A stretch of DNA of 13,062 nt, from contig QMOE01000014.1 of assembly GCA_003648125.1 (NCBI GenBank), positions 1-13,062 on the forward strand. The letters are read 5' to 3'. Position numbers and translations under genes: made by a program. The notes beneath the pieces are model-generated. The model made no database searches and was not told where the DNA came from. It saw only the letters and a list, made by a program, of their open reading frames with translations. Position 1 is the first letter of the stretch. Every line of letters begins with the position of its first letter. Source of the stretch: Chloroflexota bacterium. GTDB lineage: Bacteria; Chloroflexota; Anaerolineae; B4-G1. Shown piece after piece: positions 5,580-13,044 of this stretch.

Positions 5580-6923
5580 TCATTGGTTATCGAGTATTTC
5601 TCTCTCTCGCCGTGCCAGCGCGATCATCGCCGATGACGCCGCTGCTTTTGCCTGGCCGACTGTGTCGGGGATGTCCTTGGGTCCCTGGCAACAGCCCGCC
5701 ATAAAGACGCCATCCACCGGCGTATCTATCGGGCGGAGCTTGGGGTGCATCTCTTGGAAGAATCCGTCCGGCGACATTTCCAACCCCACCAGTGCGGCAG
5801 TCTCCGCCGCGTCGGTTCGGGGTATGGCCGCCGTCGCCAGTACCACCAAATCGGCCTCGACCTCAATGGGCTGCCCCAGCAGTGTATCCTCGGCCAGCAC
5901 GACCAATTTGCCGTTGCGCCGGTAGATCTCCGAAGGTTCGCCGCGCCGGTAGATCACCCGCTCGTGCTTGACCCGGTCGTAGAACTCTTCGTATCCTTTG
6001 CCAAAGGCCCGCACGTCCATGTAAAATATCGTGATGTTGGCATTGGGAACCTTGTCTCGCACCAGGTGGGCGTGTTTGGCCGTGTACATACAGCAGAAAC
6101 GGGAGCAGTAGGGCACGCCGGTGTGCGGGTCGCGGGAGCCGACGCACTGGATGAACACCACGTCTTGTGGCTCCTTGCCGTTGATGTTGATTTTGCCCAG
6201 CGTGGGGCCGGAGGAGGATGAGAGGCGCTCGAACTCGAGGCCGGTCATCACCTCTGGGTAGACGCCGTAACCGAACTCGGGCTTGGTGTGCGGGTCAATC
6301 AGGTCGTAGCCGGTGGCGACGATGACGGCGGCCACATCCAGGTCTACAAACTCTTCCTGCTGCTCGAAATCAATTGCATTAGCTGTACATGCTTCCTGGC
6401 ACAATGGCCCTTTGCCACACCGGCCTCGTGTCAACATGAGGCAGGCCTGGGGATCAATTGTGTATTTGAGCGGCACTGCCTGGGGAAACGGCACATAGAT
6501 AGCCGATCGCTTGGCGATGCCCTCGTCGAAATCGCTCACTACGCGCCCTTTCATGCGGCATGCTGCCGCGCACTCGCCGCAACCGGTGCATTTCTCCACG
6601 TCCACATAGCGCGGCTTTTTGCGCACCCGCACGCGAAATGTGTCGCCTTCCTTCTCGACAGAGACGGCCTCGCAGTAAGTCATCAGTTCAACGTTCGGGT
6701 GACGGCCCACGTCCACCATCTTGGGTGTCAGGATGCAAGAGGCGCAATCCAGCGTCGGGAATGTCTTGTCCAATTGTGACATTCGCCCGCCCACGCTCGG
6801 CTCCCGCTCGACCAGGTATACCCGGTAGCCGGCGTCGCCGATATCCAGCGCGGCCTGGATGCCGGCGATACCCGCCCCAATGATCAGTGCTGCTGGTTTG
6901 CTTGGTCTCATATTATCTCTCAT
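5580..6923 (-). CDS. hdrA: HdrA-like FAD/iron-sulfur protein, short form without N- and C-terminal cluster domains (module 2)
   Basis: 447 residues from the ATG at 6923, which forms an ATGA overlap with the stop of the C39-like gene; an ATG at 6911 after GAGAG is a second choice. The FAD motif GAGIAG is at residues 16-21, the HdrA-core C60-A-S-C63 follows, then a ferredoxin insert (C112xxC115xxC118xxxC122, and a second, irregular set C161, C169, C175, C179). Next come IQCVGSRD (258-265), YCSRFCCMYTAK (272-283) and CCQGPKDIPDTV (411-422). It lacks the N-terminal HdrA cysteine domain and the C-terminal twin 4Fe-4S domain, and resembles QmoA-type HdrA. It aligns in order with the first half of the fused HdrA at 7789-10794. 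It probably pairs with the full HdrA encoded downstream. Confidence 0.9.
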   Translation of the reverse strand: MRDNMRPSKPAALIIGAGIAGIQAALDIGDAGYRVYLVEREPSVGGRMSQLDKTFPTLDCASCILTPKMVDVGRHPNVELMTYCEAVSVEKEGDTFRVRVRKKPRYVDVEKCTGCGECAAACRMKGRVVSDFDEGIAKRSAIYVPFPQAVPLKYTIDPQACLMLTRGRCGKGPLCQEACTANAIDFEQQEEFVDLDVAAVIVATGYDLIDPHTKPEFGYGVYPEVMTGLEFERLSSSSGPTLGKININGKEPQDVVFIQCVGSRDPHTGVPYCSRFCCMYTAKHAHLVRDKVPNANITIFYMDVRAFGKGYEEFYDRVKHERVIYRRGEPSEIYRRNGKLVVLAEDTLLGQPIEVEADLVVLATAAIPRTDAAETAALVGLEMSPDGFFQEMHPKLRPIDTPVDGVFMAGCCQGPKDIPDTVGQAKAAASSAMIALARREREILDNQ

Positions 6924-7369
6924 ATCCACGCGACCATGCCTTGATTGCCCAGGTTGGCCCACGCGACTAGGAACAGAGGAATGTCCAGATGCAGTTCTTT
7001 TTCGACGGTTGGATCCAGGTAAAGTATATCATTGCCCTCAATGCCGATGATGACAATTGCGTGAATCCCGGTATGTCCATGAGGCAGGTCGGCAGCGCGT
7101 AGGAACACGATCACCGGCCACCCGTGGTTGAGCAGGTCAAACAGTCGCTCTAGTCCAGCGTTCTCAAACCAGAGACCGTGGTATCCCAAAGTCTCCAAAC
7201 CTGAAATGACTGCCTCTGGCTGTGTGCCCCACATTGGAATGGTGTTAAATGCGTTTGACAATTCATCTTCGGTGTGATCTTGGCCTGCGTAGGCAAGAAT
7301 CATGCGGACGCAAGTAACCAGGCAAGTATAAGGTTGTTGTTGTCTAAAGTGTGTCACCGACAGCTTCAT
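6920..7369 (-). CDS. C39-like papain-fold cysteine peptidase, small stand-alone
   Basis: 149 residues from the ATG at 7369. QQQPYTCLVTCVRMILAYAG (residues 10-29) matches the Q...C start of the C39 bacteriocin-processing/papain-like fold, with C16 as the likely nucleophile. GIHAIVIIGI holds the likely catalytic His (H103), and LYLDPT the Asp (D119). There is no ABC transporter domain, signal peptide or membrane helix, so this is not a bacteriocin exporter. The gene overlaps the AbrB-like gene by 26 nt and the next hdrA by 4 nt (ATGA), so all are co-translated. I infer a two-gene cassette in which the peptidase is controlled by, or acts on, the partner. An antitoxin-toxin role is possible but unproven; a role in maturing Hdr subunits cannot be excluded. 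Confidence 0.7.
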   Translation of the reverse strand: MKLSVTHFRQQQPYTCLVTCVRMILAYAGQDHTEDELSNAFNTIPMWGTQPEAVISGLETLGYHGLWFENAGLERLFDLLNHGWPVIVFLRAADLPHGHTGIHAIVIIGIEGNDILYLDPTVEKELHLDIPLFLVAWANLGNQGMVAWI

Positions 7370-7757
7370 CTATATTACCTGTGGCCGGCATCATCGCGCG
7401 CTGCTGCATTTCCTTCACGGACGTAGAATGATCTGATATGAGAATTCCTGTTGACGAGTAGACCAGCTTCCCTGACGGCTCGACAGACCCACTTCCGTAA
7501 ACAGATACGTGCCAGTTGTCGTCTACTTTTTTTGCTTTGACGGTGACTGCATCTCCCAGCCGAGTGAGCAGATAGCGCAGTGCCAGGTTCTCTACCGCTT
7601 CTTGTTCCAGGATGGCCGGCAGGATGCGAATTTCGTTGACGCCCAGCTCCAGTATTGCTGTTGTTCCGTGTTCGAGTCCGTAGCGGTGCAGGATCGCTGG
7701 CGGTATTTCAAGCCCATCGCTTCCAACTGATTGGTGCAATCGTTCCATCGCTGCCAT
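7344..7757 (-). CDS. AbrB/SpoVT-like protein with extra C-terminal domain, partner of the C39-like peptidase
   Basis: 137 residues; the ATG at 7757 follows AGGAGG. Residues about 7-47 (HQSVGSDGLEIPPAILHRYG, then a turn and a strand ending in IRILP) look like the swapped-hairpin AbrB/MazE DNA-binding fold. Residues about 66-115 form a second beta-rich segment (NWHVSVYGSG, GKLVYSSTGILISD) that I do not recognise as a named domain. AbrB-fold proteins are often antitoxins that repress their own operon. The 26-nt overlap with the peptidase gene supports a functional pair. It starts 31 nt after the fused hdrA stop, so it is transcribed with the hdr genes. The AbrB assignment is moderate; the second domain may be what the peptidase recognises. 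Confidence 0.6.
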   Translation of the reverse strand: MAAMERLHQSVGSDGLEIPPAILHRYGLEHGTTAILELGVNEIRILPAILEQEAVENLALRYLLTRLGDAVTVKAKKVDDNWHVSVYGSGSVEPSGKLVYSSTGILISDHSTSVKEMQQRAMMPATGNIDEAVGDTL

Positions 7758-7788
7758 TACTGCCTCCTACTTGTGCTGTTTCTTGGTG

Positions 7789-10700
7789 TCACACCACATC
7801 CAGCATGCGGTATACCTGCTCCACCGCGATCTCTCGCAGGTTGCTGGCCTTGTTGGGGCAGGCGGTCACGCACGCGCCGCAGCCCTGGCACAGCACCTCG
7901 ATCACCTCGGCATAGTGCGCTCCCGGCTCTAGCACCCGCGCACCGTAGGGGCAGACCTCGACACACTGGCCGCAGGCGGAGCACAAGCGGGTGTTTACCT
8001 GCGCCACCGTGATTGGCGCTTCCAATTTCTGTTGCGCCATCAGCGTCGCCGCCCGCATTGCTGCCCCTTGCGCCTGCGTAATTGATTCGTCGGCAAAGCG
8101 GGGCGAGTGGGCCAGGCCGCACATGAATATGCCCCGTTTGGTGAAATCGAGCGGGCGCATCTTGGGGTATTCCTCTTGGAAGAAGCCATTCTTGTCTAGC
8201 GGCAAGTCGAGCATATCGGCTAGCTGACGGTTGTCGTTCGGCTCAATCCCCACGCTCAATGCCAGCATGTCGGCGTGAAGGGTCACTTGTTCGCCGGTGA
8301 TCGGTTCCTTCAGCCGGATTGTTAGCCCGTCCCCGTCCGCCGAGACCTGGGGCTTGTCCGGCAGCTCGTAGCGTAAAAAGTTCACGCCCTGGCTGCGCGC
8401 TTCCCGATAATAGTCCTCGCGGAAGCCATAGGTGCGCATCTCGCGGTAGAGGACAAAGACGTTCGCCTGCGGGTTTTGCTCCTTGATCTTGAGCGCGTTG
8501 GCGACCGCCCGCGAGCAGCAGACGCGGCTGCAATAGGGCCGCTCCGGCTCCCGCGAACCGACGCATTGAATCATGACCACGGCCGCAGGCATCTCGACAC
8601 CGTCACCCAGCTTTTGCTCCAACTCGCGCTGGGTGATAACGCGCTCGTCCTGGCCGTAGAGGTACTCGGTCGGCGTGACCTCGTGCCCGCCGGTGGCGAT
8701 GATGATAGCGCCGTGTTCCAGCGTCTCCTGTTTCCCGTCAGGGAGAGCCAGCGTGGTCTGGTACTGCCCGGCCATGCCGGAGAGCGCCTCGACCTGCGCT
8801 CCCTTGTAAATGTGGACGCGCTCGTGCCCCTCGACCTGCTCGATCAGCGCACGCAGCGCCGCGCCGGGGTTTTTCTCTTCCAGCGTGAAGCGGGTGTCGC
8901 GCAGTTCCCCGCCTAACTCGGCCGCCCGCTCCACCAGGTCAACCTGATGTTCCATCTCGGCCAGGCTCAAGGCGGCGGTCATCCCTGCCAGCCCCGCGCC
9001 GATGACCAGCGCCCGTTGCCCTATCTCCTGGCTCGTGGTTTGGCGCGGCTGCGCCAGCCTGACGCTGGCGACGCCCATCTCGACCAACTCTTTGGCCTTG
9101 CCGGTGCCGTGGCCGTTAGAGTGTGCCCAGGCGACCTCGCCGCGCAGGTTGACCCGCTCCAGAAAGCCGGGATTCAGACCGGCCTGGCGCATCATGTCCT
9201 CGAACTCGGTTTGGTAGAGGCGGGCCGCGCATCCGGCGATCACCACCCGGTTCAACTCCTGCTCCGTCACCGCTTGCTCGATCTGCTCCAGCCCGCTCGC
9301 CAGGCAACCGTTATCCAGTGTCTGCACCAGTGCTACGTCCCGTAATTCTCGCGCGTAGGCGGCGACCGCTTCCAGGTCAATCACGCTGCCGATCTCGCCC
9401 CGGCAGTGGCAGAGAAAGACGCCCACGCGCGGCCACTCTGTGTCGTCGGTTTGTTCCACAGGGGCCGGATGGGGCAGGTTGTCAACTTGCCCTACGAAAC
9501 GTGCTGCGCTGGCCGCCACCGCCGAAGCCTCGACCACCGTTTCCGGGATGTCCTTTGGCTCGCGGAACGCACCGCTCACCAGGACGCCGGGGCGCGTGCT
9601 TTCGGTAGGGGTAAAGGTGTCCGTGACGCCAAAGCCGTATTGGTTCAATTCGATTCCCAGCGACTGCCCCAACTGTTGGGCGTTCACTGGCGGCGCAAAG
9701 CCCACCGCCAGTACCAGCATGTCAAAGTCTTCCTCTTGCAGGCTGCCGTCTCCGGCCACGTAACTCAATTGCAGATCGCGCGTCTGCTGGTACTGGTGCA
9801 CCGAAGAAACCATACTGCGCCGATAATGTACGCCGTCCAGTGATTCGACCCCGTCGAAATACTCGTCGAAATCCTTGCCGTAAGCGCGAATGTCCATAAA
9901 GAATACAGTCACGTCCAGGTCGGGCCGAAGCCGCTTGGCGACCGCCACCTGCTTGGCCGTGTGCATACAGCAGACGGAGGAGCAATAGCCGCGCCCGATG
10001 CTGTCGTCGCGTGAACCGACGCACTGGATGAAGGCGATGCGCCGGGGCGGTTTCCCATCGGAGGGGCGGGTGATGCTGGCCCCGCTGGAGCCGGAATAAC
10101 TGACCATGCGCTCGAATTGGAGGCTGGTCAGCACGTTGTCGTAATAGCCAAAGCCGTACTCGCCTTTTATGCGGGCATCGAAAGGCTCAAAGCCGGGGCT
10201 GAGGATGATGGCCCCCACGTTGACCTGGGACTCGCTCTGCTCCATTTCCAGGTCAATCGCCTCGCTGGGGCAGGCGGTGACGCACGCGCCGCAGCGGGTA
10301 CAATAGTCCATATCAATGACGTAGGCGGAGGGGACGGCGCGCGTCGGCGGGCGGTAGATAGCCTTGCCCATAGCCAGGTCGCCCTCGTACCGGTCGGGCC
10401 GCTCCACCGGGCAGACGTCGGCGCACAAGCCGCAGTTGTTGCATGCATCCACGCGCACGTAGCGCGGCTTGTTCCGCACCGTCACAGTAAAGTTCCCCGG
10501 CTCCCCCTCTACGCCCGTCACCTCGGCGTAGGGCAGGATTTCGATGTTGCGGTGCAGGTCGCACTCGATGGTGGGACAGTAGGCGGCCCGGCCGGGCAGC
10601 ATCAGGCACAGGCCGCAGGAATTTGTGGGAAAGGTCAGGTCGAGCAGGTGCATCGAGCCGCCGATGCCGGGCGCGCTATCCAGCAGATAGACTTTGTGTC

Positions 10701-10794
10701 CCGCCTCGGCCAGCAACAGCGCCGATTGCATGCCGCCGATGCCGGCTCCGACGATCAGAATGGCTTTACTCTGAGAGTTGTTGTTGTCGGTCAT
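7789..10794 (-). CDS. hdrA: fused HdrA-HdrA protein, FAD/iron-sulfur electron-bifurcation-type subunit (module 1)
   Basis: 1001 residues; ATG at 10794 after AAGAGG. First unit, residues 1-434: FAD motif GAGIGG (17-22), C60xxC63, C118xxC121xxC124xxxC128, C165xxC168xxC171xxxC175, IQCVGSRD (256-263), CSSVCCMHTAK, FREPKDIPETV. Second unit, about 455-1001: HdrA N-terminal region with C462xC464, C497 and C522; FAD motif GAGLAG (599-604); IQCVGSRE (742-749), YCSRVCCSRA; and C938xxC941xxC944xxxC948 plus C969xxC972xxC975xxxC979. The first unit equals the short HdrA and the second the full HdrA of module 2. It thus carries two FADs and probably six or more FeS clusters. The joint, residues 435-441, is encoded by a palindromic repeat. 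It follows hdrB by 38 nt. Role: flavin core of an HdrABC complex. Confidence 0.95.
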   Translation of the reverse strand: MTDNNNSQSKAILIVGAGIGGMQSALLLAEAGHKVYLLDSAPGIGGSMHLLDLTFPTNSCGLCLMLPGRAAYCPTIECDLHRNIEILPYAEVTGVEGEPGNFTVTVRNKPRYVRVDACNNCGLCADVCPVERPDRYEGDLAMGKAIYRPPTRAVPSAYVIDMDYCTRCGACVTACPSEAIDLEMEQSESQVNVGAIILSPGFEPFDARIKGEYGFGYYDNVLTSLQFERMVSYSGSSGASITRPSDGKPPRRIAFIQCVGSRDDSIGRGYCSSVCCMHTAKQVAVAKRLRPDLDVTVFFMDIRAYGKDFDEYFDGVESLDGVHYRRSMVSSVHQYQQTRDLQLSYVAGDGSLQEEDFDMLVLAVGFAPPVNAQQLGQSLGIELNQYGFGVTDTFTPTESTRPGVLVSGAFREPKDIPETVVEASAVAASAARFVGQVDNLPHPAPVEQTDDTEWPRVGVFLCHCRGEIGSVIDLEAVAAYARELRDVALVQTLDNGCLASGLEQIEQAVTEQELNRVVIAGCAARLYQTEFEDMMRQAGLNPGFLERVNLRGEVAWAHSNGHGTGKAKELVEMGVASVRLAQPRQTTSQEIGQRALVIGAGLAGMTAALSLAEMEHQVDLVERAAELGGELRDTRFTLEEKNPGAALRALIEQVEGHERVHIYKGAQVEALSGMAGQYQTTLALPDGKQETLEHGAIIIATGGHEVTPTEYLYGQDERVITQRELEQKLGDGVEMPAAVVMIQCVGSREPERPYCSRVCCSRAVANALKIKEQNPQANVFVLYREMRTYGFREDYYREARSQGVNFLRYELPDKPQVSADGDGLTIRLKEPITGEQVTLHADMLALSVGIEPNDNRQLADMLDLPLDKNGFFQEEYPKMRPLDFTKRGIFMCGLAHSPRFADESITQAQGAAMRAATLMAQQKLEAPITVAQVNTRLCSACGQCVEVCPYGARVLEPGAHYAEVIEVLCQGCGACVTACPNKASNLREIAVEQVYRMLDVV
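9472..9492. repeat. in-frame palindromic element at the HdrA-HdrA joint
   Basis: Arms 9472-9481 (GGGCAGGTTG) and 9483-9492 (CAACTTGCCC) are inverse copies with one mismatch around a single T. On the minus strand it encodes exactly residues 435-441 (GQVDNLP), between the end of the first HdrA unit and the start of the second. The flanking residues PHPAPVEQTDDTEWP look like a disordered linker. Confidence 0.85.
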
Positions 10795-10813
10795 ATATCC
10801 TCTTGCCTTCCAT

Positions 10814-10831
10814 CGCGGTATGGAAACCGCG
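10814..10831. repeat. small hairpin between hdrB and the fused hdrA
   Basis: CGCGGT (10814-10819) and ACCGCG (10826-10831) pair around a 6-nt loop in the 38-nt gap. The hairpin starts 1 nt after the hdrB stop codon. There is no T-tract, so termination is unlikely. It may affect the relative yield of the two subunits or be another small repeat of the kind seen inside the genes. Confidence 0.5.
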
Positions 10832-10832
10832 C

Positions 10833-11681
10833 CTACAAAAGTCCTCGCTCCCGCAACAAGGGACGTGGGTCAACCGTGTGTTTGCTCAACCACTTTTCCA
10901 CGCCGGGCAGGCCGAACGCCAGCGCCATCAGTTCGGTAAAGTACAAGATCGGCACATCTTTTTGGACTTTTTGCCGCGTATCCAGATTGATCTGGCAGAT
11001 GCCGCAGGCGGAGGCGATACAATCCGCCCCGGCCTCGATGGCTCCCGCGACGATCTTGCTCGATAGGTTTGTCACCACATCGCTGATGGAGAGCGTCATG
11101 CTGGCCCCGCAGCAATCCACTTTATAGGACCAGTCAACCGATTCCGCTCCGACCGCTTCCAGCACCTGATCCATCGTCGTTGGGTGCTCGGGGTCGTCCC
11201 AGCCGGTCTTTTCTGGCGGGCGCACCAGCACGCAGCCATAGTAGCAGGCCACTTTTAGCCCCGTCAGCGGTTTGACCACCTTTGACTTGATCGTTTCCTC
11301 GTCCAGGTCGTGGCTGATGATGTCCAGCAGGTGGCGCGGACGGCCCTCCCCGACATACTGAAAGTCGAGCAAGTTTTCCATCTTGTGCCGCCAATCCTCG
11401 TCCTCGCGGAGCGCGTTGTCGGCGGACATCGAGTTCTGGTAGCAGGCCGGACAGGGGATGAGCATATCCAGCCTGGCTTCTTGAGCCAGCGCCACGTTGC
11501 GTCCCGGCAGTGCCAGCGACAGTTCGTGGTTGAGGTTGTGCGCCGACGAGGCCCCGCAGCAACTCCAGTCCTCCAACTCTAGCAACTCGACGCCCAGCGC
11601 CTGGCACACCGCCTCAGTGGAGAGGCCAAACTCAACCGAGGTGGTACTTGCTGTGCATCCGGGGTAATACGTGTATTTCAC
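10833..11681 (-). CDS. hdrB: HdrB-like subunit, two CCG domains (module 1)
   Basis: 282 residues. The start is GTG at 11681, which overlaps the hdrC stop as GTGA and gives the family N-terminus MKYTYYPGCTAS. An open stretch further upstream is the hdrC gene in another frame and is excluded. CCG1: C9, C41-C42 (WSCCGAS) and C77PAC80. CCG2: C146 and C150 (ACYYGC), C190-C191 (DCCGAS) and C226GIC229. This is the full cysteine set that holds the two noncubane 4Fe-4S clusters of HdrB, the site where a disulfide such as CoM-S-S-CoB is cleaved in methanogens. In bacteria the substrate is usually unknown. Length is that of typical HdrB. It is translationally coupled to hdrC and followed by the fused hdrA. 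Confidence 0.95.
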   Translation of the reverse strand: MKYTYYPGCTASTTSVEFGLSTEAVCQALGVELLELEDWSCCGASSAHNLNHELSLALPGRNVALAQEARLDMLIPCPACYQNSMSADNALREDEDWRHKMENLLDFQYVGEGRPRHLLDIISHDLDEETIKSKVVKPLTGLKVACYYGCVLVRPPEKTGWDDPEHPTTMDQVLEAVGAESVDWSYKVDCCGASMTLSISDVVTNLSSKIVAGAIEAGADCIASACGICQINLDTRQKVQKDVPILYFTELMALAFGLPGVEKWLSKHTVDPRPLLRERGLL

Positions 11682-12256
11682 TGCTCCACCTCCGGCTGGG
11701 ATTCTGCATATAGCTTTTTGATCTCTGCCAACCCCTTGATCCGCTCGGGCAGGAAGGCGATCTTGCCTTTCAAGATCAGGTCTCCGCCCAGCATCAGATC
11801 GGAGAGCAACCCCTTGAAAGCGAGCGGGGGCTCCGCCAGCAGGCAGCGGACTTTGTGTTCCATAATCAGGCTTAACTCGTGTACCCGGCCCCACAGTTTG
11901 ATGCTATTGAGGAAGGATTTATGCAGCGCATAGACCGAAGGCTGCGGCGTGTACTTTTCTTCTATCGCCATCAGCCGCAGTGTATCCATCACCGGCGCTA
12001 GCCGGATGTGGTTGGGGCAGCGGGTGCCGCACGTCTCGCAGTTCACGCACATCCAGATGGCTGAACTGCCCAATACTTTATCTTTCTGCCCCAGTTGGAT
12101 CAGCCGGAGCAACTGGGCCGGCTTGTAATCCATCACGTAAGCGGTCGGGCAGCCGATGGTGCACTTTTGGCAGTAAAAGCAGGCGTGAATATCCTCACCA
12201 CTGCGTTCCCGCACGGCCTCCCTGAACGTGAGATCGGTCTTTACCGAAATCGTCAT
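11678..12256 (-). CDS. hdrC: HdrC-like subunit, two 4Fe-4S clusters (module 1)
   Basis: 192 residues; ATG at 12256 after AGGAGG with five nt of spacing. Two ferredoxin motifs are complete: C26xxC29xxC32xxxC36 (ACFYCQKCTIGCP) and C70xxC73xxC76xxxC80 (MCVNCETCGTRCP). The spacing and the IRLAPVMDTLRLMAI segment after the second motif are typical of HdrC, which carries electrons from HdrA to HdrB. There is no transmembrane extension, unlike QmoC or DsrM-type proteins, so this complex should be soluble. The gene follows the GNAT gene by 27 nt and overlaps hdrB by 4 nt. Confidence 0.95.
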   Translation of the reverse strand: MTISVKTDLTFREAVRERSGEDIHACFYCQKCTIGCPTAYVMDYKPAQLLRLIQLGQKDKVLGSSAIWMCVNCETCGTRCPNHIRLAPVMDTLRLMAIEEKYTPQPSVYALHKSFLNSIKLWGRVHELSLIMEHKVRCLLAEPPLAFKGLLSDLMLGGDLILKGKIAFLPERIKGLAEIKKLYAESQPEVEQ

Positions 12257-12283
12257 TGCTTCCTCCTGGGAAAAACCTGGTTT

Positions 12284-12856
12284 CTAGAATTCTCCCGAAT
12301 TGTTCACCAGTTGCATCCCCATGATATTCATATCCAGTGTGTCTCCACTGTCCGTGATAAAGTAATCGTCCAGCGTGACCAGGTACTGCAGCCCTATGTC
12401 CTCGAATGCTTTGATGGCCCGGTGCTGTGTGGTCAGGACTTCTCCATACACCTGCTGCAACCCTGCTCGCCGGGCGATTTCAATCAGGGTGCGCAGCATC
12501 AGTGTGCCGATACCCTGGCGCCGGTAATTATGGTCGAGGAATATTCGCATCCAGGCTCGATGCCGGCGGTAGTGCTCTCCAAAGTGCAGAGTGGCATCCC
12601 CCACGATCTTGTCATCCACGATGGCTATCAGGGGAAAGACCCGCTTGAGGTTTAGCTTGTCCACCCAACTCTCGACCACTGCCGGGTCGCCCGCGTCGCT
12701 ACGGAAGAGTTCCAGATCCTCTTTATAAGCCCGGGCGAAAAGGTCCACCAGCCCTTGTTTATCATCCTTGGTCAATGGGCGCAGCAAAAGCCGGGATCCA
12801 TCGGCCAGCGTCTTTACTTTGCGATAGTGTGATAATTGTTCCCAAACGTCCGTCAT
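12284..12856 (-). CDS. GNAT-family N-acetyltransferase
   Basis: 190 residues; ATG at 12856 after GAGGAGG. Residues about 22-180 show the GNAT fold: LLLRPLTKDD at the start, then IAIVDDKIVGDATLHF, and motif A, MRIFLDHNYRRQGIGTLML (103-121), with the acetyl-CoA pyrophosphate loop RRQGIG. EVLTTQHRAIKAFEDIGL (139-156) fits motif B. The early part resembles the GNAT domain of Pat-type protein lysine acetyltransferases, but there is no cyclic-nucleotide or CoA-ligase domain. It is the first gene before hdrC (27-nt gap), so it is probably in the operon. The target is unknown. Protein acetylation of the Hdr proteins is one guess; an unrelated small-molecule role is equally possible. Confidence 0.9.
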   Translation of the reverse strand: MTDVWEQLSHYRKVKTLADGSRLLLRPLTKDDKQGLVDLFARAYKEDLELFRSDAGDPAVVESWVDKLNLKRVFPLIAIVDDKIVGDATLHFGEHYRRHRAWMRIFLDHNYRRQGIGTLMLRTLIEIARRAGLQQVYGEVLTTQHRAIKAFEDIGLQYLVTLDDYFITDSGDTLDMNIMGMQLVNNSGEF

Positions 12857-12879
12857 TTAGTGCCTCCTCATATTAACCG

Positions 12880-12909
12880 TTAGTAGTTGGTCACCCGGTA
12901 TTTTTGCAA
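12880..12909 (-). promoter_or_regulatory. weak candidate promoter for the GNAT-hdr operon
   Basis: On the minus strand TTGCAA (12909-12904) and TACTAA (12885-12880) are 18 nt apart and would start transcription shortly before the GAGGAGG ribosome site. The -10 match is poor, so this is only a candidate. Confidence 0.2.
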
Positions 12910-12996
12910 TATCTTGGCAGTGGTGGGGTGGATTTGCTACCCGACCTGCTTCCTTGTGGCTACTCTCTACCGGACACTTTTGCCAAGTTTCTGTTA

Positions 12997-13044
12997 CACA
13001 GAGATTCACGGAGGATTCACAGAGACGCCTGTCTGCCGACAGGC
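12997..13044. repeat. intergenic repeat: degenerate CACAGAGATT units followed by a hairpin
   Basis: Units CACAGAGATT (12997-13006), CACGGAGGATT (13007-13017) and CACAGAGACG (13018-13027) follow one another. They lead into a perfect 7-bp hairpin, GCCTGTC (13027-13033) / GACAGGC (13038-13044), with loop TGCC; another CAGAGATT comes after it. It lies upstream of the GNAT gene in 206 nt that hold no gene. It looks like a dispersed repeat; its right boundary may be outside the window. Confidence 0.6.

Noticed and set aside
7789..10794. Fused HdrA as an assembly artefact joining two genes
   Set aside because: The joint is in frame with a plausible linker, and the total equals the two split paralogues; the gene has one good start and no internal ribosome site that I can see near the joint.
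10117..11127. Plus-strand open frame of 336 codons
   Set aside because: Antisense to the fused hdrA and hdrB; no recognisable domain.
11682..11894. N-terminal extension of HdrB by 71 residues
   Set aside because: It is the hdrC gene read in another frame; the GTG at 11681 gives the family N-terminus and a GTGA overlap.
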